NCBI GenBank assembly: GCA_052039575.1
Contig: JBQGEK010000307.1
Location: 1 to 8,515, forward strand
Direction: 5' to 3'
Source of the DNA: Patulibacter sp052039575
GTDB lineage: Bacteria; Actinomycetota; Thermoleophilia; Solirubrobacterales; Solirubrobacteraceae
DNA: 8,515 nucleotides
Each line of letters opens with the position of its first letter. The first letter of the stretch is position 1. The notes under the pieces are model-generated. The model did no database searches, was not told the origin of the DNA, and worked only from the letters and a program-made list of their open reading frames with translations. The position numbers were made by a program, and so were the translations under genes. This document shows positions 1 to 5,646 of the stretch, piece by piece.

Positions 1-421
1 CCAGGATCAGGGTGCCGACCGCGACCTCGACCCAGCCACGGGCGGCTTCCGACCAGATCGCCCCGAGGTAGTTGGTCGCGGCCAGCGTCGCGGCGGCGGT
101 CAGCAGGATCGAGTCGAGCAGCAGCGCCCAGGCGGCGCCGAAGCTCCAGAGCTCGTCGAGACCGTGCCGAGCGAAGGTCGGCGAACCGCCGCGCTCGGGG
201 TGGATCGACGCGGCCTCGACGTAGGTCATCACCGCCAACGCGAACAGCACGACCGCCGCAACCACGACGATCGGCGTCGCACCGAGTGCCGCCCCGGCGA
301 TCGGGCCGAGCAGCAGGTACAGCCCACCGGCGATCGACGCGTAGGTGACCGCGAGCAGCGCGGGGTAGCCCAGCGACCGGTCGGGTCGCGGCCCGTCGGA
401 ACCCCGGACGGCGTCAGCCAT
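1..421 (-). CDS. APC-superfamily permease, N-terminal part (runs off left edge)
   Basis: The first 140 codons of an amino-acid/polyamine/organocation (APC) permease; the gene continues past base 1. The ATG at 421 has a good ribosome binding site (GGAGG at 428-432, 6 bases upstream) and overlaps the upstream gene by 8 bases. The visible part has hydrophobic segments at about residues 19-40, 45-65 and 88-113. Hand alignment with the permease at 629-2551 gives about 35 identities in 74 positions, including the shared pieces AGxALGxTP, PExGGS, FAR and WSFxAAW, so the two are tandem paralogs. The TM1 segment differs: YGNVGSSIY in the paralog is YASIAGGLY here. In APC transporters this glycine-rich TM1 stretch lines the substrate site, so a different substrate is plausible (inference). 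The family is secure; the substrate is unknown because most of the protein is missing. Confidence 0.88.
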   Translation of the reverse strand, partial: MADAVRGSDGPRPDRSLGYPALLAVTYASIAGGLYLLLGPIAGAALGATPIVVVAAVVLFALAVMTYVEAASIHPERGGSPTFARHGLDELWSFGAAWALLLDSILLTAAATLAATNYLGAIWSEAARGWVEVAVGTLIL

Positions 422-632
422 CGTCGTCCTCCCGCTCGCGGATCGCCGCCGGCGCCCGCCACGCCAGCCAGGCGCGGCCGCCCCCTGCCAGCACGAACAG
501 CGCACCGACCAGCACTCCGCGCGCCAGCGGTCCGCCGCCGCCCGCGATCGCGGTCACGATCATCACGACGCCGAGTGCCGCGACGATCGACGAGAGCACG
601 ATCGTCGTCGCGCCGTGGAGGCCGCGGCTCAT
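414..632 (-). CDS. small two-helix membrane protein between two APC permeases
   Basis: A 72-residue protein that I do not recognise as a named family. It has two hydrophobic stretches, about residues 9-30 and 38-58, joined by a short GGGG-containing turn, and a charged C-terminal tail (REREDDDG), so a two-pass inner-membrane hairpin is likely. The ATG at 632 overlaps the TGA of the upstream permease (ATGA, 4 bases), and its own TGA overlaps the start of the downstream permease by 8 bases. A GGGGGGA stretch about 6-8 bases before the ATG could serve as ribosome binding site. An open frame extends upstream to 707, but that part is Arg/Pro-rich shadow sequence inside the permease gene. Tight embedding between two transporter genes suggests an accessory or stabilising subunit, but this is inference only. 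Confidence 0.72.
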   Translation of the reverse strand: MSRGLHGATTIVLSSIVAALGVVMIVTAIAGGGGPLARGVLVGALFVLAGGGRAWLAWRAPAAIREREDDDG

Positions 633-2551
633 CCGCCGTCCCCCCGCGACGCGCCCAGCTGGGCGACGGTGCGCGACTCCGGGTCGACCTGCAGGATCAC
701 CCGGCACGGCCGCTCGACCATCACGGTGTCGATGCTGCGGCGGATCCCGCCGTCACGCGAGCCCGGCGGGACCGACATCACGATCGCGCTCGCCGCGGTG
801 CTGATCGCGTGCTCGACGACGATCCGCCCGAACTGCCCCGCCCGAACCTTGATCCAGCGGCCCTGCAGGCGGTTTCCGATCTGCAGCCGGGCTTCCTCGA
901 TCAGCGCTTCGGCGAGGTGCTCCTTGGCGGGCATCCGCGCGTCGATCGGATCGGACTGCGGGACCACGATCGGCACCAGCAGGTAGATCCCGCGGCGTCG
1001 CTTGGCGGCGACGGTGGCGGCGGTCGCCAACGCGGCGTGGGAGTAGCGCAGGCCGAGCAGGGCGACGGTCACCGACTCGTACTCCGCTTCGTGGTCGGTG
1101 ACCGCCTCGGGCGCGGCGATCCGGTGGGTCGTGGTCAGGTCCAGCCCCTGGCTGCGCCGGTAGATCGGATAGATCACCAGACCCACGGCCATCCAGCCGA
1201 GGCCCGCGAGAGCGACCACCGGATGCAGGCCGATGACGACCACGAACGCGATCCCGGTCGCGGTGCCGCCGACGAGCGCGAAGACCGGCCACGAGACTCC
1301 GCCGACGGTCAGGTTGCCGGGACCGCGGTACGTCCGCGGCAGGTCCGGCTCTCGCTGGCGCAGCCGCACCACCGCGAGGTGCGCGACGGTGAACGAGAGC
1401 ATCGCACCGAACGCGTAGAGGTTGCCGAGGAAGGTCGCCTGGCCCGGCAGCACTGCCAACCCCGCGAACCCGCAGAAGACGAGGATGCCGACCCACGGTG
1501 TGCCGTAGCGCGGGTGCAGGGTGCGCAGTCGGTCCGGAAGCTGACGGTGCACGCCCATCGAGTAGACCAGCCGGGAGACGCCGATCACCCCCGCGTTGGC
1601 GGCGAGGAAGAGGATCGTCGCGGCCAGCAGGCCGACGTAGACCTGGACCGGTTGCTGGAGCACCCCGAGATCGATGTTGCGGACGACGCCGAGGATCGGG
1701 TCTCCGGCGAACCCGCCGTCGGCCTCGTCGACCCCGAGCAGCGTCGAGTACTCCCCGGTCCGCGGGTCCTGCGTGACCGGCAGCGCCGAAAGCGCGACCA
1801 GCGGCAGGAAGGCGTAGATCGCGAACACAGCGATCACCACGCGCTTGATCGCCGCCGGGACGGTCATTCCGGCGTCCTTCGCTTCCTCCGCCATGTTCGA
1901 GATCGTCTCGATCCCGGTGTAGGCCACCATCGCGATCGGGATCGCGATCAGGAAGTCCTTCCACTCCGGCGCGACCCCGAGTTGGACGTTGTCGATCAGC
2001 GTCTCGGGGCTGAAGACGAGGAACAGTCCGAGCGCGACCAGCAGCACCTGGGTCAGGAAGTCGGTCACCGCCAGCACGACGTTGAGCCCGGTCGACTCGC
2101 GAGATCCGCGGATGTTCAGCGCCGCCAGGGCGGCGATCACGAGCAGGGCGAAGACCACGTCGCCCGGACCCCGGCGCAGCACGTCGAGCGGATCGGCGAC
2201 CCCCGCCAGGTAGTGCGGCACGAAGTACGCGCTGATCGCGATCGTGATCGTGTAGGTCAGCAGCTGACCCCACGCCGCGAAGAACGACCAGAACTCGTTG
2301 AACGCCCGCCGCGCGAAGCTCGACGATCCGCCCGCCTCGGGGTACATCGACGTCGCCTCGGCGTACGAGGCGGCGGTCAGGTAGAAGATCACGCCGGTCA
2401 GCAGGAAGACGACCGGCGTCAGGCCGAGCGCATAGCCGGCGACCAGCCCGAGGGCGTAGTAGATCGACGAGCCCACGTTGCCGTAGGCCGTCGAGAACAG
2501 CGCATTGGTCCCGAGGACCCGCTGCAGTCCCTGAAGGCGTCGTTGGGCCAT
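629..2551 (-). CDS. APC-superfamily permease with C-terminal USP-like domain
   Basis: A 640-residue secondary transporter. Residues about 15-465 form the APC core with roughly twelve hydrophobic segments (near 17-37, 44-65, 88-112, 131-146, 157-181, 198-215, 236-258, 300-325, 352-370, 374-395, 420-441 and 445-463). It carries the glycine-rich TM1 stretch GNVGSS (25-30), PEAGGSSSFA (71-80) and the family signature GIETISNMAEEA (213-224). Residues about 490-625 are soluble and resemble a universal stress protein fold (start VTVALLGLRYSHAAL, end RPCRVILQVD). The canonical USP nucleotide motif GxxGx9G(S/T) is not evident, so this domain may regulate without binding ATP. The start at 2551 has no Shine-Dalgarno sequence but follows a candidate -10 box by 15 bases. 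The stop overlaps the next small gene. The substrate, probably an amino acid or related cation, cannot be told. Confidence 0.93.
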   Translation of the reverse strand: MAQRRLQGLQRVLGTNALFSTAYGNVGSSIYYALGLVAGYALGLTPVVFLLTGVIFYLTAASYAEATSMYPEAGGSSSFARRAFNEFWSFFAAWGQLLTYTITIAISAYFVPHYLAGVADPLDVLRRGPGDVVFALLVIAALAALNIRGSRESTGLNVVLAVTDFLTQVLLVALGLFLVFSPETLIDNVQLGVAPEWKDFLIAIPIAMVAYTGIETISNMAEEAKDAGMTVPAAIKRVVIAVFAIYAFLPLVALSALPVTQDPRTGEYSTLLGVDEADGGFAGDPILGVVRNIDLGVLQQPVQVYVGLLAATILFLAANAGVIGVSRLVYSMGVHRQLPDRLRTLHPRYGTPWVGILVFCGFAGLAVLPGQATFLGNLYAFGAMLSFTVAHLAVVRLRQREPDLPRTYRGPGNLTVGGVSWPVFALVGGTATGIAFVVVIGLHPVVALAGLGWMAVGLVIYPIYRRSQGLDLTTTHRIAAPEAVTDHEAEYESVTVALLGLRYSHAALATAATVAAKRRRGIYLLVPIVVPQSDPIDARMPAKEHLAEALIEEARLQIGNRLQGRWIKVRAGQFGRIVVEHAISTAASAIVMSVPPGSRDGGIRRSIDTVMVERPCRVILQVDPESRTVAQLGASRGDGG

Positions 2552-2563
2552 GACCGCTGGGCG

Positions 2564-2569
2564 AGTCTA
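2564..2569 (-). promoter_or_regulatory. candidate -10 box for a near-leaderless permease transcript
   Basis: On the minus strand this hexamer reads TAGACT, matching the TAnnnT -10 pattern of housekeeping sigma factors. It ends 12 bases before the permease ATG at 2551. A start site 6-7 bases downstream would leave a leader of only about 6-7 bases, consistent with the missing ribosome binding site; short or absent leaders are common in Actinomycetota. No good -35 is seen: GTGACG lies 20 bases upstream, which is too far for a normal spacer. Low confidence. Confidence 0.32.
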
Positions 2570-2585
2570 CGCCTCCCGACGGTGC

Positions 2586-2600
2586 GCACCGTCACGGTGC
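2586..2600 (-). repeat. inverted repeat, third hairpin of the spacer
   Basis: A perfect 6-base stem (GCACCG/CGGTGC) with a 3-base loop. It lies downstream, in transcript order, of two longer hairpins and upstream of the candidate -10 box. It could add to termination or act as an operator overlapping the permease promoter; nothing in the sequence decides between these. Confidence 0.4.
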
Positions 2601-2605
2601 ACGCG

Positions 2606-2627
2606 GACGCCCGCCGAAGCGGGCGTC
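2606..2627 (-). terminator. terminator-like hairpin with UUCG tetraloop
   Basis: A perfect 9-base-pair stem, GACGCCCGC pairing with GCGGGCGTC. In the minus-strand transcript the loop is TTCG closed by a C-G pair, the exceptionally stable C(UUCG)G tetraloop; in the plus direction the loop is CGAA. No T-run follows, as is common for terminators of high-GC Actinomycetota. It lies 39 bases beyond the stop of the DUF1844-like gene and before the permease gene, as a terminator should. It could also be a 3'-end stabiliser. Confidence 0.6.
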
Positions 2628-2630
2628 GGA

Positions 2631-2651
2631 GGAGGGCCCTGGCGGCCCTCC
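2631..2651 (-). terminator. terminator-like hairpin just after the DUF1844-like gene
   Basis: A perfect 8-base-pair stem (GGAGGGCC/GGCCCTCC) with a 5-base loop, beginning 15 bases after the TAG stop at 2666-2668. Together with the UUCG hairpin 3 bases further downstream it forms a tandem pair. No T-tract is present. It is probably part of the end of the transcription unit that includes the rex fusion, ligase and DUF1844-like genes. Confidence 0.5.
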
Positions 2652-2665
2652 CGGGCGAGGCCGTC

Positions 2666-3109
2666 CTACTGCCCCGGGACCCAGAGCCGGTTCGGCGCCG
2701 GCTGGACCGGGGAGTCCGCGGCCGGCTTGTCGCCCTCGGCAGGCTCGGCCTTGCGGCCGGTCATCTGCGCGAACGCCATCTGCAGCTGCGACAGCGCCTG
2801 GTCGATCTGGCTCTTGTTCTCGCCGATCAGCGGCGCGACGACCGGCTGCAGCGCGCGGATCGCCTCGATAGCGACCTGCAGCTGGGTCGGGTCGGCCTCG
2901 TCCTGGGCACCGGGTACCAGGCCCGCGCGCCGACCACCGATCTCGATCAGGCTCGCCAGCGACTGGACGACGACCTCCTCGACCCGGATCGACTTCATCT
3001 GCTCCTCGTAGGCCGCCATCAGCTCGGCCTCGGTCGGCTGGCGCCCCTCGGCGCCGGCCGGCTGCTCCCCGGCGGGGTTGGTGTCCGGGGTCGGATCGTT
3101 GCTGCTCAT
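2666..3109 (-). CDS. DUF1844-like small acidic protein
   Basis: A 147-residue soluble protein with no signal peptide or membrane segment. Residues 1-30 are a polar Pro/Glu-rich tail. Residues about 38-118 form a helical core (SIRVEEVVVQSLASLIEIGG, then a segment ending in MAFAQMTG) whose layout resembles DUF1844. The C-terminal 30 residues are Pro/Ala/Glu-rich and end RLWVPGQ. DUF1844 has no established function, and my assignment is by appearance only. The ATG at 3109 overlaps the ligase stop by 4 bases (ATGA) and is preceded at 7 bases by AGGAGG, so the longer open frame reaching 3301 is not used. The TAG stop is followed by tandem hairpins, making this the likely last gene of its operon. 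A link to the upstream redox genes is suggested only by this coupling. Confidence 0.82.
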   Translation of the reverse strand: MSSNDPTPDTNPAGEQPAGAEGRQPTEAELMAAYEEQMKSIRVEEVVVQSLASLIEIGGRRAGLVPGAQDEADPTQLQVAIEAIRALQPVVAPLIGENKSQIDQALSQLQMAFAQMTGRKAEPAEGDKPAADSPVQPAPNRLWVPGQ

Positions 3110-4290
3110 ACGGCTTCCTCCTCGGGGCGAGCCGTGGCCAGGGCCACGGTCGGGTACGTCGCTTGGGTCTCGGCCACCGCCGCGGCGAAGGCCTCGGTCG
3201 GGGAACCGCCGTCCGCGACCCGAGCGTACTGGCGTTCGGCGCCGTTCTGCTCGGGGAAGACGGGGTCGATGCCGAGCTCGGCACGGACGGGCGCGGTCCA
3301 CGCGAGCAGGCGGTCAGCCGCTTCGGCGGCCGGGAACTCGGTCGCGGTCGTCCAGTCGATCAGGTTCCCGGTGCGGCCGTCACGGATCGCGCGCCACAGG
3401 TTCTCTTCGACCAGCCGGTTGGCCGGCGGATCGAACGGGCGGCCCTCGTCGTGGTCGCGAGCAGCCTGCAGCGCGCACGCCACCAGCAGGCTGGTCAGCG
3501 CCTCGGACTCCTGCGCGGTGCTCTGGGCATCGCAGATCCGGATCTCGACCGTGCCGAAGGCGATGTGCGGCCGGACCGACCACCAGACCTGCGTGTACTC
3601 GACCACCGATCGGGTCGAGACCAGCAGCTCGAGGTACTCGCGGAACGCGCGCCACGATCCGAAGTGGTCCGGCACGCCGCAGCGCGGGAACGACTTCGTG
3701 AAGGTCTGGGTCCGCATCGAGTGCAGACCGGAGTTCAGCCCGTCGACGAACGGGGAGTTGGCCGAGATCGCCAGCAGCAGCGGCAGCACCGGGCGCAGCC
3801 GGTCGCAGACCGCGATCGCCCGGTCGGCGTCGCGGATCCCGACGTGGACGTGGAGCGAGAACGTCGCGTTGCGCCGGGCGACCCAGCGCAGGCCGTCGAC
3901 GACCCGGCGGTAGTGCTCGGTGTCGATGAACGCCTGCTGCCGATAGTCGTCCCACGGGTGGGTGCCGGTCGCGCCGAGCGTGATCCCCAGGTCCGCCGCC
4001 CGCGTGAACAGCCGCTGGCGGGCGTCGCGTTGGCGGACGAGCGCGTCGGCGAGGTTTTCGCCGCGACCCGAACGGATCTCGATTTCGGTGCGGATCAGCT
4101 CGCCGGCCACGGCCGACGCCAGCACCGGATCCTCGCCACAGGCCGCTTGCAGGTCCTCGAAGCGGGTGACGAGGTCAAGCGTGCCCGGATCGAGGAGCAT
4201 GAACTCCTCCTCGATCCCCACGGTTCCGTCGGTGCCGGTGGCGTAGAGCGCTTCGGCGGCGGGCAGGTCGATTGCGGCGTCGGCGCCCAT
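3106..4290 (-). CDS. ybdK: YbdK-family carboxylate-amine ligase (glutamate-cysteine ligase 2 type)
   Basis: A 394-residue enzyme of the GCS2/YbdK family, ATP-dependent ligases that join a carboxylate, classically the gamma-carboxyl of glutamate, to an amine such as cysteine. Visible family features are GIEEEFMLLD (25-34, acidic metal/substrate-binding strand), GTHPW (109-113), HVHVGI (147-152), ISANSPFVDG (175-184), VWWSVRPH (235-242) and GTVEIRICDAQ (246-256). Length is normal for the family. The frame is open upstream to 4590, but the ATG at 4290, shortly before the conserved domain and with GGGAAG about 7 bases upstream, is the credible start. It also forms a TGATG junction with a small upstream ORF. 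The stop overlaps the DUF1844-like start. Many YbdK proteins have only weak glutamate-cysteine ligase activity, so the true substrates are uncertain. Its place behind a glutaredoxin-Rex gene supports a thiol role (inference). Confidence 0.93.
   Translation of the reverse strand: MGADAAIDLPAAEALYATGTDGTVGIEEEFMLLDPGTLDLVTRFEDLQAACGEDPVLASAVAGELIRTEIEIRSGRGENLADALVRQRDARQRLFTRAADLGITLGATGTHPWDDYRQQAFIDTEHYRRVVDGLRWVARRNATFSLHVHVGIRDADRAIAVCDRLRPVLPLLLAISANSPFVDGLNSGLHSMRTQTFTKSFPRCGVPDHFGSWRAFREYLELLVSTRSVVEYTQVWWSVRPHIAFGTVEIRICDAQSTAQESEALTSLLVACALQAARDHDEGRPFDPPANRLVEENLWRAIRDGRTGNLIDWTTATEFPAAEAADRLLAWTAPVRAELGIDPVFPEQNGAERQYARVADGGSPTEAFAAAVAETQATYPTVALATARPEEEAV
3117..3122 (-). promoter_or_regulatory. 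near-ideal ribosome binding site for the DUF1844-like gene
   Basis: The minus strand reads AGGAGG here, 7 bases before the ATG at 3109, inside the last codons of the ligase gene, where it encodes part of its Glu-rich C-terminus. It is the strongest Shine-Dalgarno sequence in the window and decides the start of the small gene. It suggests translation at a higher rate than mere coupling to the ligase would give. Confidence 0.75.
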
Positions 4291-4496
4291 CAGGCGGCTT
4301 CCCGGGTGGTCGTCGTGGGCGGGATGGTTGATACCACTGAGATCGTGGATGTGAGGTGGGACATCGACTCCCGCCCGACCCGATGCCGGGTGCCGGTCGA
4401 CGTCGAGGGCAGTACCGGGAGTACTGGCGAGATGTCGGTCGGTGCCAGGCGCCGACCGGTGCGTGCATCGCGCCGCGAGATCATGGAATCGACCAT
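4290..4496 (-). CDS. possible 68-residue ORF bridging rex fusion and ligase genes
   Basis: An open frame of 68 codons fills the gap between two secure genes exactly. Its ATG overlaps the TGA of the rex fusion by 1 base (TGATG), and its TGA overlaps the ligase ATG in the same way. The product is Ser/Thr/Arg-rich (MVDSMISRRDARTG... to ...TTTTREAA), with no membrane segment and no family I know. About 78% of its codons end in G or C by my count, visibly less biased than the flanking genes, which argues against a long-conserved protein. It may be a fast-evolving small protein, a translated leader keeping ribosomes moving into the ligase gene, or a non-coding spacer that is open by chance. The ATG has no clear own ribosome binding site, so it would depend on coupling to rex. 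Confidence 0.35.
   Translation of the reverse strand: MVDSMISRRDARTGRRLAPTDISPVLPVLPSTSTGTRHRVGRESMSHLTSTISVVSTIPPTTTTREAA
4410..4426. repeat. inverted repeat in the rex-ligase spacer
   Basis: CAGTAC, 5 bases, GTACTG: a perfect 6-base dyad in the locally less GC-rich spacer, 120 bases upstream of the ligase start. It has no T-tract and the stem is short for a terminator. An operator for a dimeric regulator, or an RNA hairpin within the small bridging ORF, are both possible. It does not match the Rex consensus operator (TTGTGAA-type half-sites). Confidence 0.35.
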
Positions 4497-5578
4497 CAGG
4501 CGAGGTAGTAGTAAAGGGCGTGCAGCAGGTCGACCGCGGGGCTCGACGTGTGCACCGTGACCCCGGGCGGGGTCCGCAGCAGCGTTCCACTGTAGTTGAA
4601 GATGATCTGCACGCCGGCGTCGACCAGTTCGTCGGCCAGGCCCTGAGCGGCCTTGGCCGGCGAGGCGATCACGCCGACGACGATCTCGTTCTGGCGGACA
4701 GTGTCCCCCAGGTAGCGCACGTCGCCGATCGTCAGATCACCGATCGGGGTGCCGATCTTGGCCGGATCGTTGTCGAGCGCCGCGACGATCTCGAAGCCGT
4801 GGTCGGCGAAGACGTCGCTGCCGGCGATCGCCCGGCCGAGGTGGCCGGCGCCGAGCAGCAGGATCCCCACGTGCTGGCTGGTGTGGAGGATGCTGCGGAT
4901 CTTGACGACCAGCTCCTCGACGTCGTAGCCGACGCCGCGCTTGCCGAACCGCCCGAACCCGGAGAGGTCGCGGCGGATCTGGGTGCTGTTGACATGGGTG
5001 TGCGCCGAGAGCTCCTGCGAGCTCATCGTCTCGCGGCCCATCTTGCGGGCCTGGGTCAGCGTCTGCAGGTAGCGCGAGAGCCGCTCGGCCTGGCCGACGC
5101 CGAGCCGGACCTCGGGCTCGCGGGGCTCAGCCGGTTCGCCGGCCTCGTCGTCGCCGTCGAGCCGGCCGCTCCCGTCGTCCCCGTCGACGGCGCTGATCGG
5201 CGCAGCGACCGGCGCGAGCTTGCGCGCCGTGACGGGCGGCACCGGCACGGGAGACACCGGCACTCCACCCACCCCGGGGGTGCTCACCACGCGCCGTGCC
5301 TCGGCGCCGCCGGCCGCCTCACGCCGTGCGCGCAGGTCGCGGACGGCGGCCAGGACCTTGTCGCCGTCGACGGCGAAGTCGCACAGCTCCTCGCCCGCGA
5401 CCGCGATCACGGGGATCCGCTCGAGGTACCTCGCGTGTAGGCGATCGTCACGCTCGATGTCGACCGTGCGCACGACGAACGGCTCCTGCTCGCGGAGCAC
5501 GTCAAGATCGGCGATCGCGTCGGCGCACAGATGGCATCCGGCACGCAGGAAGACAACGACCTCGGGGGCTGCGGACAC
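4496..5578 (-). CDS. rex: glutaredoxin-like domain fused to redox-sensing repressor Rex
   Basis: A 360-residue two-part protein in one unbroken frame. Residues 5-80 form a thioredoxin-fold glutaredoxin-like domain (DUF836 type): strand VVVFL, active-site CHLC (C15, C18), cis-proline loop RIPVI (P56) and an extra cysteine, C66. Residues about 85-155 are a low-complexity linker, Pro/Val-rich then acidic. Residues about 160-360 are a full Rex: winged-helix N-terminus with the recognition region STQIRRDLSGFG (198-209) and KRGVGYDV (213-220), Rossmann motif GAGHLG (243-248), acidic residue D269 after the second strand for NAD(H), and the C-terminal swapped helix. Rex represses fermentation/respiration genes and releases DNA when the NADH/NAD+ ratio rises. 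The GTG at 5578 has GAGGA 7 bases upstream. The fusion suggests thiol status as a second input (inference). Rex and glutaredoxin assignments are both strong. Confidence 0.93.
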   Translation of the reverse strand: MSAAPEVVVFLRAGCHLCADAIADLDVLREQEPFVVRTVDIERDDRLHARYLERIPVIAVAGEELCDFAVDGDKVLAAVRDLRARREAAGGAEARRVVSTPGVGGVPVSPVPVPPVTARKLAPVAAPISAVDGDDGSGRLDGDDEAGEPAEPREPEVRLGVGQAERLSRYLQTLTQARKMGRETMSSQELSAHTHVNSTQIRRDLSGFGRFGKRGVGYDVEELVVKIRSILHTSQHVGILLLGAGHLGRAIAGSDVFADHGFEIVAALDNDPAKIGTPIGDLTIGDVRYLGDTVRQNEIVVGVIASPAKAAQGLADELVDAGVQIIFNYSGTLLRTPPGVTVHTSSPAVDLLHALYYYLA

Positions 5579-5614
5579 CCTCAGATCCTCGCAGACCGCA
5601 CGGGCACCACGGGT

Positions 5615-5629
5615 ACTGATCGGCTCAGT
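5615..5629. repeat. short inverted repeat between tsaD and the rex fusion
   Basis: ACTGA, 5 bases, TCAGT, lying in the 68-base gap 5579-5646, the only untranslated break between tsaE and the rex fusion. The stem is too short and lacks a T-run for a convincing terminator. It could be an operator for a promoter driving the rex fusion, but I find no clear -35/-10 pair here. It shares the piece CAGTACC with the dyad at 4410-4426 on the opposite strand. Confidence 0.28.
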
Positions 5630-5646
5630 CGGCCCATACCCGACGA

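Noticed and set aside
1927..1960. Repeated GATCGCGATC-like units
   Set aside because: They encode alternating Ile/Ala/Pro in a membrane helix (LIAIPIAM); Ile ATC codons next to GC-rich codons create them throughout the window.
753..2273. A 506-codon minus-strand frame inside the permease gene
   Set aside because: It is another reading frame of the permease gene; Arg/Gly/Pro-rich with no membrane segments.
3110..3301. Longer N-terminus for the DUF1844-like protein
   Set aside because: The extra 64 residues are Arg/Pro-rich shadow of the ligase, while the ATG at 3109 has AGGAGG at ideal spacing and an ATGA overlap.
164..3913. A 1249-codon open frame on the plus strand
   Set aside because: It runs opposite to five well-supported genes, is dominated by Arg, Asp, Gly and Pro as expected from the reverse of GC-biased codons, and shows no domain. 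Long antisense frames are normal at this GC content.
3163..4560. Plus-strand frame of 465 codons opposite the ligase gene
   Set aside because: No recognisable motif; composition is that of a shadow frame of the ligase, whose minus-strand product has clear family motifs.
4291..4590. 100-residue N-terminal extension of the ligase
   Set aside because: The extension overlaps rex, resembles no protein and precedes an ATG with a suitable ribosome binding site just before the conserved domain.
5579..5646. Rex operator upstream of the rex fusion (autoregulation)
   Set aside because: No TTGTGAA/TTCACAA-type half-sites are present in this gap or elsewhere in the spacers that I could find.
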